DNA of 8,356 nucleotides from assembly GCA_009779525.1 (NCBI GenBank), contig WREB01000032.1, positions 1 to 8,356 on the forward strand. The letters are read 5' to 3'. Under the pieces are notes generated by a model. That model did not search any database, had not been told where the DNA came from, and worked only from the letters and a program-made list of their open reading frames with translations. This document shows, piece by piece, positions 1 through 5,677 of this stretch. The number at the start of each line of letters is the position of its first letter. The stretch's first letter is position 1. The stretch is from Defluviitaleaceae bacterium (GTDB taxonomy: Bacteria > Bacillota_A > Clostridia > Lachnospirales > WQUN01). The translations under genes and the position numbers were made by a program.

Positions 1-558
1 GCGCACGGAGTATCGGCGGTCCTAAATAAAGAATCCGAGGCCGTAGCGGTGTTTTGCCACAGGCGAGTCCGCGAATATCCCGTGGCCGGCGGGCCGTCGT
101 GCTGCGCCGAATCGGTTTGGGAGCCCGGATTGATTGAGCAGGCGCTCGCGCTTTTTAAAAAGATCGGGCTCGAGGGCTTCGCGATGGCGGAGTTTAAAGG
201 ACCGGTAGAAAAGCCCTATATCCTTGAAATAAATCCGCGAGTCTGGGGGACTTATCCGCTTGCTCGGGCCTCCGGCGCCTACTTTTCCGTTAAATACGCG
301 GAAGCGGCGGCCGGGAACGGCGCGCGGGCCGCGGAATCAAGTAATGGCTGCCCGTATAAAAACGGGGTCCGGATGCAGTTTTTCGCGAACGATCTGATGC
401 ATCTGCTCGAGCGCAGGCGCTTGGGAGTAAAAACCGAGGGTTCGGTTCTTTTGGATTTCATCTCGCCCCGCGTCGCCGGAGGGGTTTTCGAAATAAGCGA
501 CCTCCCGGGCTCGCTCGCCTATTTAAGGATGCTTACGAAAAAGGGAAGCGCAAATTGA
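1..558 (+). CDS. ATP-grasp domain ligase, C-terminal part (5' end outside window)
   Basis: The reading frame is open from base 1, so the gene begins upstream of the window; the GTG at 49 is internal. The visible 185 residues are the C-terminal half of an ATP-grasp domain of the carbamoyl-phosphate-synthase-like type. HGVSAVLN (2-9), an HRR..REYP..GGPS stretch (20-33), the acidic strand MAEFK (E64) and the metal/ATP signature LEINPR (E76, N78, R80) are all present. Enzymes of this fold join a carboxylate to an amine or similar nucleophile using ATP, through an acyl-phosphate. The substrate cannot be read from the sequence. After the ATP-grasp core comes about 80 residues of C-terminal extension, including a basic LLERRRLGVK stretch. 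The gene ends at TGA and overlaps the next gene, a PHP phosphoesterase, by 4 bases (TTGA), so the two are translationally coupled. With the deacetylase further on, the setting suggests synthesis or modification of a surface carbohydrate; that role is inference. The fold is near certain, the substrate unknown. Confidence 0.85.
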   Translation, partial: AHGVSAVLNKESEAVAVFCHRRVREYPVAGGPSCCAESVWEPGLIEQALALFKKIGLEGFAMAEFKGPVEKPYILEINPRVWGTYPLARASGAYFSVKYAEAAAGNGARAAESSNGCPYKNGVRMQFFANDLMHLLERRRLGVKTEGSVLLDFISPRVAGGVFEISDLPGSLAYLRMLTKKGSAN

Positions 559-1238
559 AGATCGACATGCACGTGCACACGAACGCCTCGAACGACGGCT
601 TGACAAGTCCGCGCGCCGCGGTCAGGTGGGCGCTTAAGCGGGGCTTGGACGGGATCGCGGTGACCGACCACAACACGTCCGCCAACGTCGAAAGAGTGGC
701 GGCGGCGGCGCCGGACGGTTTTATCGTGATACCCGGGGCCGAATACTCGACCGACCACGGGCATATACTCGCGCTTTTCTTCGACGGGACCGGAATAAAT
801 TTTTGGCGCGACGGCGCGGGCCGCTTCTCCTTAAGCGAAATCGCGCAGCGCGTGCGCGCCGAGGGCGGCTTGCTGGTTTCGGCGCATCCGTTCCAAAAGG
901 GCGAGACGGTTAAAGAAAGCCTTTTCGAGTACGTCGACGGGATCGAGTGCGCGAACGCGTGGGAGCTTCGCCGCGAGCCGCGGACCCTTGATTTGGCAAA
1001 CGAAGCGGCGGCCGCGCGCGGTTTGTTTATGACGGGCGGGAGCGACGCCCACCTCCCGATGGAAATCGGGCGAGCCTTCACCTCGTTCGGGGAGGATGCA
1101 AGGCGAAGCCTTAACGGCTTGCGCGACGCGATGAAAGGCGGGCTGTGCGAGGCTTCGGGCCGTCCCGGGAGCATGGCGTGCAGGATGTTGATTCGCGTTC
1201 GAAAGCGCGCGATGAGGGCGATGGGCCTCGTTAAATAA
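555..1238 (+). CDS. PHP-domain metal-dependent phosphoesterase
   Basis: This 227-residue protein has the full set of PHP motifs: HVH near the N-terminus (H6, H8), TDHN (D38, H39), PGAEY (E63), HGHILALFF (H68, H70), SAHP (H111), and GSDAH (D164, H166). These residues bind a cluster of metal ions (Mn, Zn or Fe) in a TIM-like barrel and hydrolyse phosphate esters. Relatives include histidinol-phosphatase-like enzymes, the YciV/RNase AM nucleases and the PHP domains of DNA polymerases. The substrate here is not determinable, and the length fits a stand-alone PHP enzyme. I chose the TTG at 555 because AAGGGAAG (541-548) lies 6 bases upstream and the product MKIDMHVHT begins exactly as the family does; an ATG at 567 would remove the first strand. 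The start lies within the stop of the ATP-grasp gene, suggesting coupling. The C-terminal tail VRKRAMRAMGLVK is basic and outside the core. Its codons and stop are duplicated immediately downstream (see the repeat at 1201-1284). Confidence 0.88.
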   Translation: MKIDMHVHTNASNDGLTSPRAAVRWALKRGLDGIAVTDHNTSANVERVAAAAPDGFIVIPGAEYSTDHGHILALFFDGTGINFWRDGAGRFSLSEIAQRVRAEGGLLVSAHPFQKGETVKESLFEYVDGIECANAWELRREPRTLDLANEAAAARGLFMTGGSDAHLPMEIGRAFTSFGEDARRSLNGLRDAMKGGLCEASGRPGSMACRMLIRVRKRAMRAMGLVK

Positions 1239-1284
1239 ATTGGCATACGCTTGATGAAGGCGGCTGGCCTCGTTAAATAAATTG
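1201..1284 (+). repeat. Two-copy 42-bp tandem duplication over the end of the PHP gene
   Basis: Two units, 1201-1242 and 1243-1284, are offset by exactly 42 bases (14 codons). The best-conserved part begins GATGA at 1211 and 1253 and runs to GGCCTCGTTAAATAAATTG (1224-1242 and 1266-1284), which is identical in both copies. The first ten bases of each unit match only about half. Copy 1 encodes the last residues of the PHP protein and its TAA (1236-1238). Copy 2 repeats this in the same frame, giving IRLMKAAGLVK and a second TAA (1278-1280). The second copy fills most of the 66-base gap before the deacetylase. The duplication is directly visible; the idea that it arose by slippage or unequal crossing-over is inference. 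Confidence 0.85.
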
Positions 1285-1304
1285 AAAAAGGACGTTTTGA
1301 CAGG

Positions 1305-2528
1305 ATGAACATCGGCGCGTTCACGCTGCTTCGCAAGGTCAATAGGCAATTGAAGCGCAGGAGGAAATCCATCGCCGGCGAAATAATGTCGCCGGTCAGG
1401 AGGATCGAGTCCGTTTCGCCGCCCAAGGAGCGCGTCTGCGCGATGACTTTCGACGACGGGCCGACCGCGGCGCCCTGCGTTCCCGGCGACGGCGGGCTGA
1501 CTTCGCGTCTGCTCGGGACTCTCAAAGAATACGGCGCCACCGCTACGTTTAACGTGATCGGCTCGACTTCGGGCAATTATCCGGATTCGGAGGGCAAAGT
1601 CGGGAGCCATTTCGTCTTCGGAAAAAAATACGACCACTACGCGCGCTTCGGGCAGGATTCGCTTGCCGGGGCGCTTTCGCAGCCCGAATTGATAAAACGC
1701 ATGGTTGATGATGGGCACGAGATAGCCAACCACGGCTACGCGCACCGCCTGTTCGGACCGGAATACTTCGTGTACCGGGGACGCGCGTTCTTTGCGGACT
1801 TCGACGAGGTCGTGGCCGACTTGACGAAACTTCACGATTTAATCGAAGCAAACGCCGGGTATAAAATGAGGCTGGCCCGACCGCCGCATTACGTGGACAA
1901 AATTGGCAGGTTCGGCAGGCAAAACGCGTATGACGCGTACGCGCTGATGGGCTACGATTATCTTGCGGCGAGCTTCGACGGCGGAGGCTGGTATCCCTCC
2001 ACGGGCAGTTATGACGCCGACGTCCGGGCGATGGTTGGGCCGATGAGGGAGGCGCTATCAAACGACCCGGACTGCTTAAACGGCGCGGTCATATTCCAGA
2101 AGGACGGCTACAACATGTCGGCGCAGTCCCCCGTCGCGGACGCGCTGGGCTTACAGTTAGCGCTTCTTTATGATTACGGCTACCGCGTGGTCGGCGTCAC
2201 CGAAATGCTTTCCGTATCCCCGTTCGAGGACGTCCGGCATAGCGACGACTGCATCGGGGCGGCGAGGCGGCTTGACAAAAAAGGCCACATGCTCGGCTTC
2301 AAGGACAACACGTTCAAGCCGGACGACCCCGCTACCGCGGAGCAGCTCGAGGCGATGTGCGGGCTAAAACGCGGCGCCCTGCCAAAAAAAAGGACTTCGC
2401 GCGAGATTCTATCGCCCGACGCGATCAGGCGCCACATCGCAAACCGCTTCGGCGACTGCCCGAAGCTAAAAAAAAGCACGCGCAGGGACGCGTGCATCGC
2501 GATCGACGAAGCCTTGAACAATACTTAA
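1305..2528 (+). CDS. NodB-type polysaccharide deacetylase with C-terminal SLH-like module
   Basis: This 407-residue protein belongs to carbohydrate esterase family 4, whose members remove N- or O-acetyl groups from sugars with a metal-assisted mechanism. Motif 1 is TFDDGP (48-53, catalytic base and metal-binding Asp), motif 2 is NHGYAH (H143 and H147 as metal ligands, with Gly where Ser/Thr is common), and motif 3 is RPPHY (192-196). From about residue 305 it changes to an S-layer-homology-like segment: a PFEDV start, a helix, then GHMLGFKDNTFKPDDPATAEQ (327-347 region), which fits the GhhxGyxDGTFxPxxxhTRxE pattern. A weaker second unit follows (about 371-405, ending TRRDACIAIDEAL). The N-terminus (LLRKVNRQLKRRRKS) is basic with no hydrophobic helix, so no signal peptide is visible. 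The ATG at 1305 is preceded by AAAAAGGA about 12 bases away, a rather long spacing. The gene lies in the same frame as the PHP gene, separated only by the duplicated tail. Its TAA overlaps the stop of the convergent membrane protein gene. Deacetylase assignment is strong; substrate and location are open. Confidence 0.88.
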   Translation: MNIGAFTLLRKVNRQLKRRRKSIAGEIMSPVRRIESVSPPKERVCAMTFDDGPTAAPCVPGDGGLTSRLLGTLKEYGATATFNVIGSTSGNYPDSEGKVGSHFVFGKKYDHYARFGQDSLAGALSQPELIKRMVDDGHEIANHGYAHRLFGPEYFVYRGRAFFADFDEVVADLTKLHDLIEANAGYKMRLARPPHYVDKIGRFGRQNAYDAYALMGYDYLAASFDGGGWYPSTGSYDADVRAMVGPMREALSNDPDCLNGAVIFQKDGYNMSAQSPVADALGLQLALLYDYGYRVVGVTEMLSVSPFEDVRHSDDCIGAARRLDKKGHMLGFKDNTFKPDDPATAEQLEAMCGLKRGALPKKRTSREILSPDAIRRHIANRFGDCPKLKKSTRRDACIAIDEALNNT

Positions 2529-3124
2529 CCCTCGTTTCCCGCATCCTTTTTGATTTCGCCTTCGCCTTCAACGCTTTTTTTCGGAAGCTTTCCGGCGCCT
2601 GCCAAAAACAGGATCACCGAAAGCGCCGCGCAGGATATTATCGAGATTATGTCGCTGATTTCAAACAGGCGCCCGCTAAGGCGCAGGTTCACGAAAACCG
2701 TCGTGGCGACGTAGCCGATCGTTATTATGGCCGTGATCGCCGCAGCCTTGTGCCAGCGGTTCATCTTTTTATAGCGGACAGAGCAGTACGCGGCCCAAGA
2801 CGCGGCTATCCAGGTAACGCATAAGGGCAGCGCGAGCGCCGCGAACCAATCCCACTTTCCTATCAGCGTAAGCGCGTACAAGTACGGGACCGTAAGCGCG
2901 GTGAACGCGATTAGCGACTTCGCGCACCTGTTCGTCCTCATAAGCAAGGCGGGCGCGGCGCTAGCCCACGCGAACGCTACGGAGCAGACCGTGAAAAGCG
3001 ACCAGGTGAGCCCCTTGTTTATGGCGAGGTCGCATATGAGGCAGACCACGGCTGCGACGACGCAAAAAACCGAGAAAGCCTTAAACAGATATATCCAACC
3101 CTTGCTTTCGGTCAGCTTAAACAT
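2525..3124 (-). CDS. Six-helix integral membrane protein of unknown function
   Basis: The 199-residue product has about six hydrophobic stretches, roughly residues 11-34, 38-62, 69-88, 92-116, 124-146 and 157-176. Between them are short loops with basic residues (RTNR at 63-66, RYKKMNRW at 117-124), and a charged cytoplasmic-type tail follows (KKSVEGEGEIKKDAGNEG region). I see no catalytic motif. The segment CDLAINKGLTWSLFTV (31-46) resembles small Bacillota membrane proteins of the DUF6320-like kind, or the membrane part of some HTH-linked proteins; this is a weak recollection, not an assignment. The ATG at 3124 has a GGGGG run about 5 bases upstream on its strand, and a well-formed promoter lies at 3169-3197, giving a leader of about 38 bases. 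It is therefore probably a single-gene transcript. It converges on the deacetylase with a 4-base overlap of stop codons and is divergent from the ytvI-like operon. Confidence 0.75.
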   Translation of the reverse strand: MFKLTESKGWIYLFKAFSVFCVVAAVVCLICDLAINKGLTWSLFTVCSVAFAWASAAPALLMRTNRCAKSLIAFTALTVPYLYALTLIGKWDWFAALALPLCVTWIAASWAAYCSVRYKKMNRWHKAAAITAIITIGYVATTVFVNLRLSGRLFEISDIISIISCAALSVILFLAGAGKLPKKSVEGEGEIKKDAGNEG

Positions 3125-3168
3125 AAATACCCCCGCGTAATTTCGATCGGATCGATCGGGCTTTACAA

Positions 3169-3197
3169 ATTATACGGACGCGGCCGCGCAATGTCTA
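3169..3197 (-). promoter_or_regulatory. Sigma-A-type promoter for the membrane protein gene
   Basis: Read on the - strand, TAGACA (3197-3192, one mismatch to TTGACA) is followed after exactly 17 bases by a perfect TATAAT (3174-3169). Transcription would begin near 3162, about 38 bases before the ATG at 3124. The 17-base spacer contains one arm of the CGGCCGC inverted repeat. Confidence 0.7.
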
Positions 3198-3209
3198 TCG
3201 ATGCGGCCG
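3181..3209. repeat. 7-bp inverted repeat between divergent promoters (possible operator)
   Basis: CGGCCGC (3181-3187) and GCGGCCG (3203-3209) are perfect reverse complements separated by 15 bases. One arm lies in the spacer of the - strand promoter, the -35 hexamer of that promoter lies between the arms, and the other arm ends 5 bases before the + strand extended -10. A dimeric regulator binding here could affect both directions; that is inference. CGGCCG is itself palindromic, so in a GC-rich genome chance is possible. Confidence 0.45.
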
Positions 3210-3213
3210 TTTA

Positions 3214-3222
3214 TGTTATACT
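3214..3222 (+). promoter_or_regulatory. Extended -10 promoter for the ytvI-hflX operon
   Basis: TGTTATACT fits the extended -10 form (TGn followed by TATAAT, one mismatch). No good -35 is found 16-18 bases upstream, as is usual for extended -10 promoters. The start of transcription would be near 3229, about 30 bases before the GTG chosen for the first gene. This argues against the in-frame ATG at 3191 as the translation start. Confidence 0.55.
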
Positions 3223-3259
3223 CGGTGCGATACCTTCTGGGATCGGGGCGGCCGGGCCG

Positions 3260-4333
3260 GTGCGAGAGTTTTACTACAGGCATAAAAAGACGGCGGACAA
3301 AGTCGCGTTCTTCGCGCTGATAACGATATCGGTCTACGTTTTCTTCCAATTCCTGTTTATCTACGTCTCGCCGTTTTTCATCGGGCTTATTGTCGCGCTC
3401 GCGATGGAGCCGATAATACGCCTGCTCGTTAAGCGGCTTAAGTTTAAGAGATGGCTCGCGGCGCTCGCGTGCCTGATTTTTTTCCTGCTTGCCGCAGGGG
3501 GGCTCGGGACGCTGATCGTCTCCGCGGTCTCGAGGCAGGTGCGTTCTTTCGTCGACAACGCGCCCGCCTTCATCGAAAGCCTGAGCCGCACGCTCGACGA
3601 CGCCAACGAATTCTTGCGCGAGCTAATCGGCAGGATGCCCGAATCGATCCGCTTCGAGTTCGGCGGTATCCAAAACGAGCTCGCCTCCGCGTTGGCCGCG
3701 ATTTTCGGCGACGGGGTCTACAGCCAGTCGATTCGCTTCGTTTCTAACCTTTCGGAGCTATTCATAAACACGATACTAACGATGGTAAGCGCTTTCTTCC
3801 TCATGAAGGACGGGCCCATGATATTCGCCGCGATCAAGCGCGTCTGCCCCGAGTGGCTCCGGAACAATTTCAGCATGATGCGCCGGGGATTGTCGCGCGC
3901 GGTCGGCGGCTACTTCCGCGCGCAGTTCATCATGATGTCGATCGTCGGAGCGATAGGGATCGCCGGGCTTCTTATTTTGAGAAACCCTTACGCGCTTCTG
4001 CTAGGTCTAATTATGGCGGTCTTGGATTTTCTCCCGATCGTCGGGAGCGGTTCGGTGCTTTTGCCCTGGGCGGTCTACGCGTTCGCGACCGGCCAAATTA
4101 AGGTCGCGGTCGGTTTGTTAATACTGTACGGGGTAATCACGATCGCGAGACAGTCGATCGAGCCGAAGGTGCTCGGCGTGCAGATCGGGGTGCATCCGCT
4201 TGCGATGCTTCTTTCGATTTACGTCGGCTTCAGGATTTTCGGGTTCGCCGGAATCATCATCGGCCCCTCGATCGTAATAATAGGCAAGGCGATACGCGAA
4301 GCCGAGCGGCTTGAGCCGGCTACGCTTAATTGA
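3260..4333 (+). CDS. ytvI: AI-2E-family membrane protein, YtvI-like
   Basis: From the GTG at 3260 the product is 357 residues, normal for the family. It begins MREFYYRHKK followed by a pair of hydrophobic helices (about 14-36 and 37-57), a third around 66-90, then a soluble section (about 91-165) and a C-terminal membrane block. Family landmarks are GGYFRAQFIM (216-225), DFLPIVGSGSVLLPWAVY (256-273), RQSIEPKVLG (297-306), the VHPLAMLLSIYVGFRIFG stretch (311-328) and GPSIV (335-339). The PWAVY, RQ..EPK and HPL..L..YVG pattern is closest to the sporulation integral membrane protein YtvI of Bacillota. Other family members include autoinducer-2 exporters and Na+/H+ antiporter-like proteins, so the transported substrate is uncertain. 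A longer frame with ATG at 3191 exists, but that start precedes the predicted transcription start and adds residues unlike the family. The ribosome binding site for 3260 is poor (a GGGG at 3245-3248). hflX follows 17 bases after the stop, as in an operon. Confidence 0.82.
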   Translation: MREFYYRHKKTADKVAFFALITISVYVFFQFLFIYVSPFFIGLIVALAMEPIIRLLVKRLKFKRWLAALACLIFFLLAAGGLGTLIVSAVSRQVRSFVDNAPAFIESLSRTLDDANEFLRELIGRMPESIRFEFGGIQNELASALAAIFGDGVYSQSIRFVSNLSELFINTILTMVSAFFLMKDGPMIFAAIKRVCPEWLRNNFSMMRRGLSRAVGGYFRAQFIMMSIVGAIGIAGLLILRNPYALLLGLIMAVLDFLPIVGSGSVLLPWAVYAFATGQIKVAVGLLILYGVITIARQSIEPKVLGVQIGVHPLAMLLSIYVGFRIFGFAGIIIGPSIVIIGKAIREAERLEPATLN

Positions 4334-4350
4334 AACAGAAGGGATAACGC

Positions 4351-5643
4351 ATGGAAGATACGGCCGCGAGGCGCGAAAAGTTCATCTTGATATCCGCGGG
4401 CGGCGACGCCGGCGACGATGAAAACGGGTACGGGCCGCTCGACGAGCTGGCGCTTTTGGTCGAGGCCGCGGGCGCGGAAGTCGCGGGCCGCCTGACGCAG
4501 CGGCGCGAAGCCGCGCACCCGGGCCACTACCTCGGGAAGGGCAAGCTCGAGGAGCTTCGCCTGTTAATGGACGAGACCGGCGCCGACGGAGTCGTCGCAG
4601 ACGACGAGCTCTCGAGCACGCAGCTTAAAAAGATGCGCGACCTGCTTGATACGACGGTGCTTGACCGGACTTCGGTCATTTTGGATATTTTCGCCGCGCG
4701 GGCGGTATCCTCCGAGGGGAAAAAACAAGTGGAGCTTGCGATGCAAGGCTACAGGCTCTCGCGCCTTACTGGCGTCGGGACGTCGCTTTCGAGGCAGGCC
4801 GGCGGCGGCGGTATCCGCGGCGGCGGAATAGGCACGAGGGGCCCGGGCGAATCGAAGCTCGAGACGGACAAGAGGCACATCCGAAAAAGGATCCACCAGC
4901 TGGGCCGCGAGCTCGAGGAAATCCGCGCAAACCGCGCGTTGCTTCGAGAAAAACGGGAAAAGTCGAACGTTCCGGTAATTTCGATGGTCGGCTACACTAA
5001 CGCCGGCAAATCCACGCTTATGAACGCGGCGGCGGGCGCGGGCGCATACGCCGAGGACATGCTTTTCGCCACCCTGGACACCACGACGCGCTCCTTCTCG
5101 CTCCCGGGGGGAGCCGAGGCGCTCATCACCGACACGGTCGGCTTCATCGAAAAACTCCCGCACCATTTGGTGAAGGCGTTTAGGGCGACGCTCGAGGAGC
5201 TGGAATACGCCGACGTGCTGCTTCACGTCGTGGATTCGAGCAACATAGCTTACCCCGCGCAAATGAAAGTCGTATACGAGCTGATCGATTCGCTCGGCCT
5301 ATCGGGCAAACCCGTCGTGACGGCTTTCAACAAGGCGGACGCGCCGGGCCGGGGCAAAATGGAGCAGCCTCTTCAAGACGGCCGCGCCGCAGCTTGCGTT
5401 TCCGTTTCAGCCCTGACCGGCGAAAACATAGGAGCGCTTCTGTCCGAAGTCGAGCGGATCATCCTGTCTGCGCGCAAAAAAATAACGGCGCTGATACCGT
5501 ACGGCGAGGGCTGGGCCGTGGGCCTGCTGCACGAAAGATGCGAAATAATATCCGAGGAGCACACCGGGGACGGCACGCTGATTTCGGCCTACGCCGACGA
5601 CGAGATCGCGGGAAGGCTCGAAAAATTCAAGCGCGAATCATAA
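4351..5643 (+). CDS. hflX: Ribosome-associated GTPase HflX
   Basis: HflX is a translational GTPase-like protein that binds 50S and 70S ribosomes and splits stalled ribosomes, notably in stress. The 430-residue product is full length. The N-terminal HflX domain includes HYLGKGKLEEL (59-69) and VVADDELSSTQLKKM (81-95), and a helical section contains QVELAMQGYRLSRLTG (126-141). A glycine-rich loop then ends in GIGTRGPGESKLE (159-171), followed by a coiled region to about 205. The GTPase domain has G1 GYTNAGKST (214-222), G2-region Thr residues in TLDTTTR (241-247), G3 DTVGF (261-265), G4 NKAD (327-330) and G5 SAL (353-355). The remaining roughly 75 residues form the C-terminal domain. The ATG at 4351 is preceded by AGAAGGGA (4337-4344) with good spacing. 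The glycine loop is longer than usual because a GGGI unit appears twice (see findings). It lies 17 bases after the ytvI-like gene and 34 before the TIM-barrel gene, with no terminator seen on either side. Confidence 0.95.
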   Translation: MEDTAARREKFILISAGGDAGDDENGYGPLDELALLVEAAGAEVAGRLTQRREAAHPGHYLGKGKLEELRLLMDETGADGVVADDELSSTQLKKMRDLLDTTVLDRTSVILDIFAARAVSSEGKKQVELAMQGYRLSRLTGVGTSLSRQAGGGGIRGGGIGTRGPGESKLETDKRHIRKRIHQLGRELEEIRANRALLREKREKSNVPVISMVGYTNAGKSTLMNAAAGAGAYAEDMLFATLDTTTRSFSLPGGAEALITDTVGFIEKLPHHLVKAFRATLEELEYADVLLHVVDSSNIAYPAQMKVVYELIDSLGLSGKPVVTAFNKADAPGRGKMEQPLQDGRAAACVSVSALTGENIGALLSEVERIILSARKKITALIPYGEGWAVGLLHERCEIISEEHTGDGTLISAYADDEIAGRLEKFKRES

Positions 5644-5664
5644 TTTTAAATTATTCCAGCGATT

Positions 5665-5670
5665 GGGAGG
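5665..5670 (+). promoter_or_regulatory. Ribosome binding site fixing the start of the TIM-barrel gene
   Basis: GGGAGG lies 7 bases before the ATG at 5678. A TTG at 5663 in the same frame would place this motif inside the coding sequence, so the ATG is preferred. Confidence 0.75.
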
Positions 5671-5677
5671 ACTGCAC

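Noticed and set aside
569..578. GCACGTGCAC palindrome, resembling the core of a parS site near the parAB genes
   Set aside because: It lacks the flanking TTTC/GAAA of the Bacillota parS consensus and directly encodes the catalytic HVH motif of the PHP enzyme. I saw no parS-like 16-mer anywhere in the window.
1359..1388. AGGAGG at 1359-1364 as a ribosome binding site for a shorter deacetylase starting at ATG 1386
   Set aside because: The spacing of 21 bases is too long, and the motif is explained by Arg codons of the basic N-terminal segment.
533..1835. Two long - strand open frames (to 1576 and 1835) opposite the PHP and deacetylase genes
   Set aside because: They are shadow frames typical of GC-rich DNA; all catalytic motifs lie on the + strand.
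2357..2824. Long + strand open frame overlapping the deacetylase end and the membrane protein gene
   Set aside because: It is arginine- and lysine-rich, matches nothing I recognise, and is antisense to a gene with a clear six-helix pattern and its own promoter.
3181..3214. CGGCCGC hairpin followed by TTTA as a + strand terminator
   Set aside because: The T-run is too short, no + strand gene leads into it, and its position within two promoters fits an operator better.
3191..3259. In-frame upstream extension of the YtvI-like protein from ATG 3191
   Set aside because: It precedes the predicted transcription start, overlaps the - strand -35 box, and adds residues unlike the family N-terminus; GTG 3260 begins exactly at the family-like REFYYRHKK.
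4564..5262. 232-codon - strand open frame inside hflX
   Set aside because: It is a shadow of the HflX GTPase coding sequence, with arginine-rich composition and no recognisable domain.
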